The notes under the pieces: model-generated
Told to the model about the DNA's origin: nothing
The model's input: the letters and a program-made list of their open reading frames with translations, nothing else
The model's database searches: none
Assembly (NCBI RefSeq): GCF_011761635.1
Contig: NZ_JAASRN010000002.1
Location: 646,634-710,633 of the forward strand
Source of the DNA: Thermonema lapsum
GTDB taxonomy: Bacteria; Bacteroidota; Bacteroidia; Cytophagales; Thermonemataceae
Length of the DNA: 64,000 bases
Direction: 5' to 3'
Part shown: piece by piece, positions 54,578-62,334 of the stretch
Layout: each line of letters starts with the position of its first letter
How positions within the stretch are numbered: position 1 is the first letter of the stretch
Position numbers and translations under genes: made by a program

Positions 54578-55474
54578 ATGCAAAACGAAGCAAAACACAA
54601 GGCAGGATTCGTCAGTATCATTGGCAAGCCGAACGTGGGAAAGTCCACTTTAATGAATGCTCTGGTGGGTGAAAAATTATCTATTGCCACTCCTAAGGCA
54701 CAAACCACGCGCCACCGTGTTACCGGCATTCTCAACGGAGACGACTATCAGATTATTTACCAAGACACACCGGGCATTTTGGAACCCAAATACGAGCTGC
54801 ACAAACGCATGATGCACTATGTGCAGCAGGCACTCGAAGACGCCGATATATTATTGATTGTCGTAGAGCCTCACGAGCAGTGGGAAGAGTCTGCTTTGGT
54901 TGATTACCTCACGCATACGGCTCAACCTATCATAGTAGCTATCAACAAGGCAGATACAAGCGAACAAGCAAAACTGGCACAAGCCGTAGAGTATTGGGAA
55001 AGCCGCCTGCCCAACGCCAAAGCAGTTATTCCTGTCTCTGCCCTTTATCATTTTAACTTAGATACGCTGCTTAGTGCTTTGCTTAGCTATTTACCAGAAC
55101 ATCCCCCTTATTTCGACAAAGAACAAATCAGCGACCAAAGCGAGCGTTTTTTTGCAGCCGAAATCATCCGAGAAAAAATATTCCTTCTCTACCGTGAAGA
55201 AATTCCCTATAGCTGCGATGTGCAGATATTTTCTTTCAAGGAAAAAGAACATATCATTCATATCCAAGCCGACATCATCGTGGAGCGCGAAAGCCAACGC
55301 AAAATACTAATCGGCAAAGGCGGAAGCGCCCTCAAACAAGTAGGCGTCGCTGCACGCAAAGAATTAGAAGCCTTTCTTGGAAAAAAAGTGTATCTGGAGT
55401 TGCATGTGAAGGTCATTAAGAACTGGCGTCGCCAAGAGCGCTGGCTCGAGCGTCTCGGCTATAAAAAGCCTTAA
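54578..55474 (+). CDS. era: GTPase Era
   Basis: Era is an essential GTPase that binds 16S rRNA and assists assembly of the small ribosomal subunit. The 298-residue product has G1 GKPNVGKST, G3 DTPG, G4 NKAD and a C-terminal KH domain with ILIGKGGSALKQVG. I chose the start MQNEAKHK; the frame is open further upstream but that part overlaps the tRNA gene. It is followed 53 bases later by der, so two ribosome-assembly GTPases are neighbours. Confidence 0.95.
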   Translation: MQNEAKHKAGFVSIIGKPNVGKSTLMNALVGEKLSIATPKAQTTRHRVTGILNGDDYQIIYQDTPGILEPKYELHKRMMHYVQQALEDADILLIVVEPHEQWEESALVDYLTHTAQPIIVAINKADTSEQAKLAQAVEYWESRLPNAKAVIPVSALYHFNLDTLLSALLSYLPEHPPYFDKEQISDQSERFFAAEIIREKIFLLYREEIPYSCDVQIFSFKEKEHIIHIQADIIVERESQRKILIGKGGSALKQVGVAARKELEAFLGKKVYLELHVKVIKNWRRQERWLERLGYKKP

Positions 55475-55526
55475 AACCATTTTACTTTTAATCAAACTGT
55501 TTTTTTTAAGAAAAAGAAATGCACCT

Positions 55527-56834
55527 ATGGGAAATATAGTGGCAATCGTGGGACGACCCAACGTGGGGAAATCAACATTTTTTAACCGCCTCATCGGAGA
55601 GCGCAAAGCCATCATGGATGATGAAAGCGGAGTAACCCGCGACCGACACTACGGTAAAACCGAATGGAACGGCACGCCTTTTACAGTCGTAGATACCGGA
55701 GGGTATGTCGTGGGCTCCGAAGACGTCTTTGAAGCAGCCATCCGCCGACAGGTAGAAATAGCCATAGAAGAATCCGATGTCGTGCTTTTTATGGTGGATA
55801 CACAAAGTGGGTTACATCCGCTGGATGAGGAATTTGCCAAAGTTCTGCGCCGTTATGACAAACCGATAATGGTTGTTGCCAACAAAGCAGAGACCTTAGA
55901 TCGCACGCAACAAGCTGCCGAGTTTTATACACTTGGCTTCGACAAGATTTTTCCCATTTCGGCACAAACAGGCAGTGGTACCGGAGACCTGCTCGACGAA
56001 GTAGTGAAGCATTTAACGCCCACCTCAGGTATCGCCCCAGACGAAGGCATTCCCCGCATAGCTATTATAGGAAAGCCCAACGTCGGAAAATCGTCTTTTG
56101 TAAACCTGCTGCTGGGCGAAGAACGCAACATAGTAACCGATATTGCAGGCACCACACGCGATGCCATAGACACCCACTACAAATCCTTTGGCAAAGAGTT
56201 TATTTTGACCGATACCGCCGGATTAAGACGTAAAAACCGTATCAAAGACAGCATTGAATTCTACTCGGTAATGCGTACTCTACGCGCAATAGAACAAAGC
56301 GATGTTTGCATTATGATGGTCGATGCCCAAGAGGGCATCACCTCGCAAGACATTTCCATTTTGCGTCTTGCAGAAAAAGATGGCAAAGGCATGGTGCTGA
56401 TGGTCAACAAGTGGGACCTCATAGAAAAAGACCACATGACCTATAAGCGCTATTTGGATGTCATTCGCCAAAAAATCAGCCCCATGGATTATATCCCAGT
56501 GCTGTTCACCTCTGTGCTGAATAAACAGCGCGTATTTCAAACCATCGAAACAGCCATCCGTGTATATGAAAATAAACAACAACGGGTGCCTACCTCCAAA
56601 CTCAATGAGGTGATGCAGCAGGTGATTGCACACTATCCGCCACCGGCATATCGCGGGCACCATATCAAGATTAAATACATAACCCAACTGCCGACGCGTG
56701 TCCCCTCTTTTGCTTTCTTCTGCAACCATCCTAAATACATACCGGAAACCTACCGTCGCTATCTGGAAAACCAGCTCCGCAAGCATTTTGACTTTGAAGG
56801 GGTGCCTATTCGCCTCTACTTTCGTGAAAAATAG
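55527..56834 (+). CDS. der: GTPase Der (EngA)
   Basis: Der has two tandem GTPase domains and acts in assembly of the large ribosomal subunit. In this 435-residue protein, domain 1 has GRPNVGKSTFFN and DTGG, and domain 2 has GKPNVGKSSFVN, DTAGLRRKN and NKWD. The C-terminal KH-like domain ends HFDFEGVPIRLYFREK, typical for the family. Length normal. Directly downstream of era. Confidence 0.97.
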   Translation: MGNIVAIVGRPNVGKSTFFNRLIGERKAIMDDESGVTRDRHYGKTEWNGTPFTVVDTGGYVVGSEDVFEAAIRRQVEIAIEESDVVLFMVDTQSGLHPLDEEFAKVLRRYDKPIMVVANKAETLDRTQQAAEFYTLGFDKIFPISAQTGSGTGDLLDEVVKHLTPTSGIAPDEGIPRIAIIGKPNVGKSSFVNLLLGEERNIVTDIAGTTRDAIDTHYKSFGKEFILTDTAGLRRKNRIKDSIEFYSVMRTLRAIEQSDVCIMMVDAQEGITSQDISILRLAEKDGKGMVLMVNKWDLIEKDHMTYKRYLDVIRQKISPMDYIPVLFTSVLNKQRVFQTIETAIRVYENKQQRVPTSKLNEVMQQVIAHYPPPAYRGHHIKIKYITQLPTRVPSFAFFCNHPKYIPETYRRYLENQLRKHFDFEGVPIRLYFREK

Positions 56835-56838
56835 GCAT

Positions 56839-56846
56839 TATCTTTG
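56839..56846 (+). promoter_or_regulatory. Possible -7 promoter box of the small lipoprotein gene
   Basis: TATCTTTG matches the Bacteroidota -7 consensus perfectly, 40 bases before the lipoprotein ATG. The expected TTG about 20 bases upstream is missing, so the assignment is weak. Confidence 0.35.
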
Positions 56847-56886
56847 CTTCTCAATAAGCAACAGGAACTATTAAAATTCAACAATC

Positions 56887-57126
56887 ATGAAAAAATCTAT
56901 CTGCCTGTTTATGGTGTTTGTTACAAGCCTGCTGTTTGCATGCTCCGGGAGCGAACAAACCCAAGAAAATAATAAAGCAGATAGCATAAATTCTACAAAA
57001 GGCGTGTCTTCTTCAGAAAAAACTCCGGTTGAAATGCAGCCGCAATCTACCGCCATACCCACTGACAGCACTCCAGAAGGAGTAGAGGTAAAAGTAGTAG
57101 AAGAAACAGAAGTAGAAACTCCCTGA
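56887..57126 (+). CDS. Small lipoprotein
   Basis: A 79-residue lipoprotein: signal peptide and lipobox LFAC, then a disordered tail rich in Ser, Thr, Glu, Gln and Pro, ending in acidic residues (VVEETEVETP). No domain is visible. It follows der by about 50 bases and may have its own promoter. Confidence 0.65.
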   Translation: MKKSICLFMVFVTSLLFACSGSEQTQENNKADSINSTKGVSSSEKTPVEMQPQSTAIPTDSTPEGVEVKVVEETEVETP

Positions 57127-57277
57127 GGGGTTATTTTAAATCTTTTCATCCCAAAAGGCTCTTATGTGAGCGCTTCTTTTAGGTTTTACATAACTACCCC
57201 CATGGTTTGGCAAAAAATTTGAGGTTTTACAACACAGTATTGCTTCTATCTTTCTTCAAAAACATCCTAAGTTTACC

Positions 57278-57964
57278 ATGTTTCAATCAGCATCTACGAC
57301 TACACAAGTAAATCAGCGCCCAGGCTCGTTCAATGAAGTATTTGTCCATATCGATATCCCTTTAGACAAGCCAGGCAATGCACTGCTCAAACGGGGGTTC
57401 GACATTGTCTTTTCACTATTGGTCGTCATTTTTGTTTTAAGCTGGCTCGTGCCTCTACTCGCCCTGCTTATTAAGTTAGATTCTCGGGGTCCTGTTTTTT
57501 TCATACAAGAACGTGGCGGGAAAAATGGCAAAACTTTTCGATGCATCAAGTTTCGAACTATGCGCTACTGCCCTCGAGATACAGAATATAAACCAACCCT
57601 AAAAAATGATTGCCGAGTGACACGCTTAGGTGCTTGGTTACGCAGAACCAGTTTAGATGAACTACCTCAATTCTTCAATGTACTCAAAGGTGATATGTCT
57701 GTTATAGGTCCTCGCCCTCATGCAATACAAGAAGATGAGAAGTTTTCAGAACTTATACCAAATTATCCTCTCCGTTATCTGGTGAAACCCGGCATTACTG
57801 GCTTAGCTCAGATTAACGGTAACCGTGGGTTTAATACTGACCTGTATAAAAGCCGCGTCAATTACGACCTTTACTATATTCAAAACTGGAGCTTTTGGCT
57901 TGATTTGAAAATCATTCTATCCACTGCATTAAAAGTAGTATTTGGAGACAAATATGCTTTTTAA
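57278..57964 (+). CDS. Undecaprenyl-phosphate sugar-1-phosphate transferase
   Basis: A 228-residue sugar transferase of the bacterial WcaJ/WbaP catalytic type. It moves a hexose-1-phosphate from a UDP-sugar to undecaprenyl phosphate, the first step of exopolysaccharide or O-unit synthesis. The motifs are KRGFDIVFSLLVVIF (membrane re-entrant helix), IQERGGKNGKTFRCIKFRTM and RTSLDELPQFFNVLKGDMSVIGPRPH. The N-terminal domain found in full-length WbaP is absent. It is followed 52 bases later by a second prenyl-phosphate transferase. Confidence 0.9.
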   Translation: MFQSASTTTQVNQRPGSFNEVFVHIDIPLDKPGNALLKRGFDIVFSLLVVIFVLSWLVPLLALLIKLDSRGPVFFIQERGGKNGKTFRCIKFRTMRYCPRDTEYKPTLKNDCRVTRLGAWLRRTSLDELPQFFNVLKGDMSVIGPRPHAIQEDEKFSELIPNYPLRYLVKPGITGLAQINGNRGFNTDLYKSRVNYDLYYIQNWSFWLDLKIILSTALKVVFGDKYAF

Positions 57965-58016
57965 AAGCATTGGAAAATGTGTATCTTCAAAGGATAGAAC
58001 CATCTAAAAGTAGGAC

Positions 58017-59138
58017 ATGTATTATCAATTGGGCTTGGTGTTTGTGTGTGCAGCAGTGGGAGCATGGGGCAGTATTCCGAAAATTATCAAGCTTGCTCAA
58101 GCAAAAGGCTTGCTTGATTATCCAGATGCCCGCAAGGCTCACCTCTCACAAACGCCGACATTAGGAGGCGTCGGCATATTCATTGGTTTTATTCTCAGTT
58201 TGACCATTTTTAGCAACTATGCAACCAACGGTCACCAGTTGCTGGGAATCATTGCTGCTCTTATCTTTCTATTTTTCACAGGCGTGAAAGACGACTTGAT
58301 GCCCCTACCGCCGCTTAAAAAACTGGCTGCCCAAGTGTTTGCCATCGGGCTGGCTGTGTTCAAAGGCAATGTGTGGCTGCATGGCATGTATGGGCTGTGG
58401 GGAATAGGTGATTTACCTTTACCAATAGCTTACGCACTCACCTTTTTTGTGTACATAACCATTATCAATGCCATTAACCTTGTAGATGGTGTCAACGGAC
58501 TTGCCGGCACTCTTGTGTTGGCGGCTTCTTTGTTTTTTGGTATCTGGTACACTGTTTACGACATTCAATATTTAGCCGTAGCAAGTTTTGCTGTAGCAGG
58601 TGCAGTCGCTGCCTTTCTCTATTTTAATTTTCGAAAAGAAGCCCTAGTATTTATGGGCGATACCGGCTCGCTGATTTTAGGCTTTTTGATGGCAGTACTA
58701 AGCATAGGTTTTATAGAACATGCCTATCAGCTGAAAATTTATGCACCCGGAGTCGCCCCATCCATTGCTATGGCTGTGTTATCGGTTCCCTTGATTGATA
58801 CCGTACGCGTCTTCATTATAAGAGTCATAAATAAACGCTCCCCATTCTCCGGAGACCGCAGCCATCTACACCATGTTTTGTTGAGAGCAGGGTTTAACCA
58901 TATTCAGACAAGTATTTTCCTACTTTTATTCCAGCTTATGGTGATAGCCAGTATGTATCTTCTACCCAACTCTGCCGTGCATATTCAACTTTATACACTT
59001 GTGGCATGGGGGCTACTACTAAATTCCCTGATTATCTTTCTGGAAAAGCGCTATTTTTCTAAAACTCAAAAAGCAACGGAAGCTACTTTCCGACATAAAG
59101 TAAAAACCGAATCCTCGTCGCAGCCTCCCGTTGTTTAA
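58017..59138 (+). CDS. MraY/WecA-family prenyl-phosphate sugar transferase
   Basis: A 373-residue polytopic enzyme of the WecA group, which transfers GlcNAc-1-phosphate (or a similar sugar) to undecaprenyl phosphate. The motifs are DLMPLPPLKKLAAQ, the aspartate pair in NLVDGVNGLAG, FMGDTGSLILGFLMA, and the His-rich SHLHHVLLRAGF that is specific to WecA-like rather than MraY enzymes. About ten membrane segments. It is directly downstream of the WcaJ-type transferase. Confidence 0.9.
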   Translation: MYYQLGLVFVCAAVGAWGSIPKIIKLAQAKGLLDYPDARKAHLSQTPTLGGVGIFIGFILSLTIFSNYATNGHQLLGIIAALIFLFFTGVKDDLMPLPPLKKLAAQVFAIGLAVFKGNVWLHGMYGLWGIGDLPLPIAYALTFFVYITIINAINLVDGVNGLAGTLVLAASLFFGIWYTVYDIQYLAVASFAVAGAVAAFLYFNFRKEALVFMGDTGSLILGFLMAVLSIGFIEHAYQLKIYAPGVAPSIAMAVLSVPLIDTVRVFIIRVINKRSPFSGDRSHLHHVLLRAGFNHIQTSIFLLLFQLMVIASMYLLPNSAVHIQLYTLVAWGLLLNSLIIFLEKRYFSKTQKATEATFRHKVKTESSSQPPVV

Positions 59139-59153
59139 TTGCTCCTGCTATTG

Positions 59154-60116
59154 TCATAGCAACTTTTGAATAATGGTGTCGAGACTAATGCCTTCTGCTT
59201 CTGCTTTGAAGTTGCGTACTATACGGTGGCGTAGAACAGGAAGTGCCACTGCTTGTACATCTTCTATGTCGGGCGATAGCTTGCCATGCAGCAAAGCATG
59301 ACATTTTCCTCCCAAAATAAGATATTGAGAAGCCCGCGGTCCTGCCCCCCACTCCAAATATTCAACAGCTACGGTATTGCTCTCAATTGTCGGGCGCGTT
59401 TTCTGTACCAAACGCACAGCATACTCTATTACATTATCGGCAACGGGCACTTTGCGCACCAGCTCCTGAAACAACAATAGCTCCTGCTCTTCCAATACCT
59501 TTTTCACTTCTGCATGATAAGCGCCCGTTGTACGCCGGATGACTTCTACTTCCTCTTCAAAAGAGGGGTAGGTAAGTTGAATTTCAAACATAAAACGGTC
59601 CAGTTGGGCTTCCGGCAGCGGATAGGTTCCCTCCTGCTCTATGGGGTTTTGCGTAGCCAATACAAAGAAAGGATTCGGCAAAGGATAGCGCTGCCCTCCA
59701 ATAGTAACGGCACGCTCCTGCATGGCTTCGAGCAAGGCAGCTTGTGTCTTAGGTGGAGTACGATTTATTTCATCCGCCAGAATGATGTGAGCAAAGATAG
59801 GTCCTTTGACAAACTTAAAATTGCGCTCTTTATCTAAGGTCTCCGAGCCGATAATATCTGCCGGCATTAGGTCGGGCGTAAATTGTATGCGGTGAAAAGA
59901 AAGGGCAAAACACTGGGCTATGGTCTGAATCAAAAGCGTTTTTGCCAAGCCGGGTACACCTACCAACACACAGTGCCCCTTAGAAAAAAGGGCTATCAAC
60001 AATTGATCGATTACTTCATCCTGCCCTACAATCACTTTGTGTATTTCTTCTTTCAGCTTACGGTAGGCAGCAGCAAAAGCCCTCGCCGTATGTATATCTA
60101 CTTGATGGTTCTCCAT
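59154..60116 (-). CDS. moxR: MoxR-family AAA+ ATPase
   Basis: A 320-residue MoxR ATPase, a chaperone class that matures metal- or vWA-domain proteins. Walker A is GVPGLAKTLL and Walker B ILADEINRTPP, with sensor 1 ATQNPIEQEGTYPLPEAQLDRF. No vWA or DUF58 gene, the usual partner, follows in the window. It lies 11 bases downstream of surA on the same strand. Confidence 0.93.
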   Translation of the reverse strand: MENHQVDIHTARAFAAAYRKLKEEIHKVIVGQDEVIDQLLIALFSKGHCVLVGVPGLAKTLLIQTIAQCFALSFHRIQFTPDLMPADIIGSETLDKERNFKFVKGPIFAHIILADEINRTPPKTQAALLEAMQERAVTIGGQRYPLPNPFFVLATQNPIEQEGTYPLPEAQLDRFMFEIQLTYPSFEEEVEVIRRTTGAYHAEVKKVLEEQELLLFQELVRKVPVADNVIEYAVRLVQKTRPTIESNTVAVEYLEWGAGPRASQYLILGGKCHALLHGKLSPDIEDVQAVALPVLRHRIVRNFKAEAEGISLDTIIQKLL

Positions 60117-60127
60117 GGGTTTATGGG

Positions 60128-61492
60128 TTATTCTGCTCCAAAAATCTGACAGCCCCGGTATTCAGGGGCTACATGAATATACAATTCGTCTTTGGCTTTT
60201 AAAAACCACTCATTAAGTACTTTGTTTTTCTTCTCTTCCAGTGCCATTTCGGCAATACGGTCAAAGTCAGTTTCTAAAGAAGCAAAATGAGCAGGATACT
60301 TTGCTTTGAAGTAAATGATACGCAAAGCACGCTTTCCGTCGGGCATGCGGTATTCCATGGGCTTCGAAATAGTACCTACTTTCATGGTGTCGAGCACACG
60401 ATAGAGATAGGCATCTAATTCCTTGTCTGGTATGCGGTAAGCACCTTTCCGGCTCATGAAGTAGCCACCGTTGGCAGCAGTATTAAGCGACTGCACGCCT
60501 TTGTCTTGCGAAAACTGAATGGCTGCTTTCTCGAAAGTGAGGCTGTCGACTTGTATGACACGGCGCAAGCTGTCCAAAAACCTATACTCTTGTTCTTTTT
60601 CCACCTTCGACCAGTCGGGAATTATCAATATATGACGGCAGCGGAATTCGTCGCCACGACGCTCCTCAAGTTTCACGATATGAAAACCGAAAGGAGTTTC
60701 AAAAACACGGGATACCTCGCCGGGCTTCAAGCGGAAAACCACTGCTTCAAACTCAGGAACCAAGTTGCCGCGACGCTGCCAGCCCAAGTCACCGCCGAAG
60801 TCGCGGGTACCGTCTTGTCCATAAATTTTGGCAAGCTTTTCGAAAGCTTCTCCATCTTCTACAATACGTTTCCTGATGGTTTCCAATTGTTCTTTTACAC
60901 GCTGGCGCTCTTCTTCTTTTAGAGGCAAAACACGCACTATCTGCGCCACTTCAAACTCTGTGGGGATGATAGGGATGCTGTCTTTGGGCAAACGCTTGAA
61001 ATAGCGTTTCACCTCTGCGGGGGTAATTCCTATGCCTTCGGTGATTTTGGAACGCATTGTCTGGGCAATTCGCTCTTCTTTGAGCGATTGCTGCAACTCC
61101 CGCTTCAAATCTTCAAAGGATTTGCCATAAAGCTCTTCGAGTACCTTCGGCGAACGCCCTTGCAAGAGCGCATCGATACGTTGTTCTGTTTCCACTTCAA
61201 TCAACTGGTCGCTTACAGTTACAGAGTCTATTTCGGCTTTAGCCAGCAGCATCTTATTTACCACCATGCTTTGCAGAAGCTGACACTTGGCTTGTGGTGT
61301 ACGCGGCAAACGCCCATCCTCCACCAGCTCTTCAAAATAAAGCTCCAGGTCTGATTGCAGGATGATATAATCATCTACCCGAGCAATGATTTTATCCAGT
61401 ACTTGCTGCTGGGCAAGGGTTGTCAAGTGGCAGGTAAAAAATAGAACAAAAGAAAAGGCAAGGGAAAAGCAAAGCTTAATGATTGTTTTCAT
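60128..61492 (-). CDS. surA: SurA-like periplasmic peptidyl-prolyl isomerase
   Basis: A 454-residue exported chaperone for outer-membrane proteins. A signal peptide ends near TTLAQ, the SurA N-terminal helical domain follows (VDDYIILQSDLELYFEELV), and one parvulin domain is clear (ARIYGQ-type AKIYGQDGTRDFGGDLGW, then FGFHIVKLEERRGDEF). A second, weaker parvulin unit comes after it. Start chosen at MKTIIKLC; it lies inside the preceding gene (17-base overlap). Part of a run of three parvulin-type genes followed by moxR. Confidence 0.9.
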   Translation of the reverse strand: MKTIIKLCFSLAFSFVLFFTCHLTTLAQQQVLDKIIARVDDYIILQSDLELYFEELVEDGRLPRTPQAKCQLLQSMVVNKMLLAKAEIDSVTVSDQLIEVETEQRIDALLQGRSPKVLEELYGKSFEDLKRELQQSLKEERIAQTMRSKITEGIGITPAEVKRYFKRLPKDSIPIIPTEFEVAQIVRVLPLKEEERQRVKEQLETIRKRIVEDGEAFEKLAKIYGQDGTRDFGGDLGWQRRGNLVPEFEAVVFRLKPGEVSRVFETPFGFHIVKLEERRGDEFRCRHILIIPDWSKVEKEQEYRFLDSLRRVIQVDSLTFEKAAIQFSQDKGVQSLNTAANGGYFMSRKGAYRIPDKELDAYLYRVLDTMKVGTISKPMEYRMPDGKRALRIIYFKAKYPAHFASLETDFDRIAEMALEEKKNKVLNEWFLKAKDELYIHVAPEYRGCQIFGAE

Positions 61493-62333
61493 AAATTTCA
61501 AATAATTTTTTCTGTTTTGCTTCGGCATATATATCTTCTTCCAGCCGTTGGATTGTCTGGATGCGTCTCCGGTTATAAATCATTTCTTTCATTCTATCTT
61601 TTACATATTCAAGCGGAGCAACCGCACCAGCAGGCAGTATGTCTTTAATGAAAAGCAAACTCGCCCCCACTTCCGTAGTTTTTTCCCACAATTGTCCTTT
61701 CTGCAATAAGCGAGTGGGAGCTTCTTCCTCGGCAAAAGAGGTGTTCATGATTACCTGTCGCAAAGGCACCCAAGTCGAATCATTCAAAGAACAACTAAAT
61801 GCATATTGCAAACAAACAGATTTCAGTCGGCTCAAGTCTTCTTTTTTGTTGCTCTTGATAGCACGTCTGATGACATCGAGTTGTTTGCTTTCTACGGGCA
61901 ATTCCACAAAACGCACTTGCACCAAAGGTTCTTGCAGTCTGAAGTCCTCTTGGTGTTCTCGGTAAAAAGAGTCCAATTCAGCTTGGGTAATCAGAGTATC
62001 TAAGTTTCGGCTAAGATACTGCTGTTCAAATTCGAATAATATAAGGGAATTACGGTAGTCCTCTACCTTCCGGTTCAGCGATTTCTCATCGATTTCTGTT
62101 TCTTGTAGTGCCTTTTGCAGCAGGAGCTGCTTACGCACCCACAGGTCTATGTAGCGCTTGACCAGCTGGGCACTGTCTTGTGGGGGGGTTCTTGGAGGCA
62201 CCACCGACTGAAGGTCCTCTTCATACAGCACTTTGTCTTTCACGCGAGCTACTATTTTCTTGGTGTCTCCACCCTCCGGCTGACACGCCAGCAACAAACA
62301 GACAGCCCCAAAAGCCAGCAAATAATTTTTCAT
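61476..62333 (-). CDS. SurA/PpiC-related lipoprotein
   Basis: A 285-residue lipoprotein: signal peptide and lipobox LLAC. The mature part resembles the N-terminal helical domain of SurA/PrsA proteins (VKDKVLYEEDLQSVV, YIDLWVRKQLLLQKAL). It then has a short region where the parvulin domain should be, with no clear catalytic motif. It may be a chaperone without isomerase activity. It overlaps surA by 17 bases and follows the upstream isomerase by one base. Confidence 0.78.
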   Translation of the reverse strand: MKNYLLAFGAVCLLLACQPEGGDTKKIVARVKDKVLYEEDLQSVVPPRTPPQDSAQLVKRYIDLWVRKQLLLQKALQETEIDEKSLNRKVEDYRNSLILFEFEQQYLSRNLDTLITQAELDSFYREHQEDFRLQEPLVQVRFVELPVESKQLDVIRRAIKSNKKEDLSRLKSVCLQYAFSCSLNDSTWVPLRQVIMNTSFAEEEAPTRLLQKGQLWEKTTEVGASLLFIKDILPAGAVAPLEYVKDRMKEMIYNRRRIQTIQRLEEDIYAEAKQKKLFEIYENNH

Positions 62334-62334
62334 T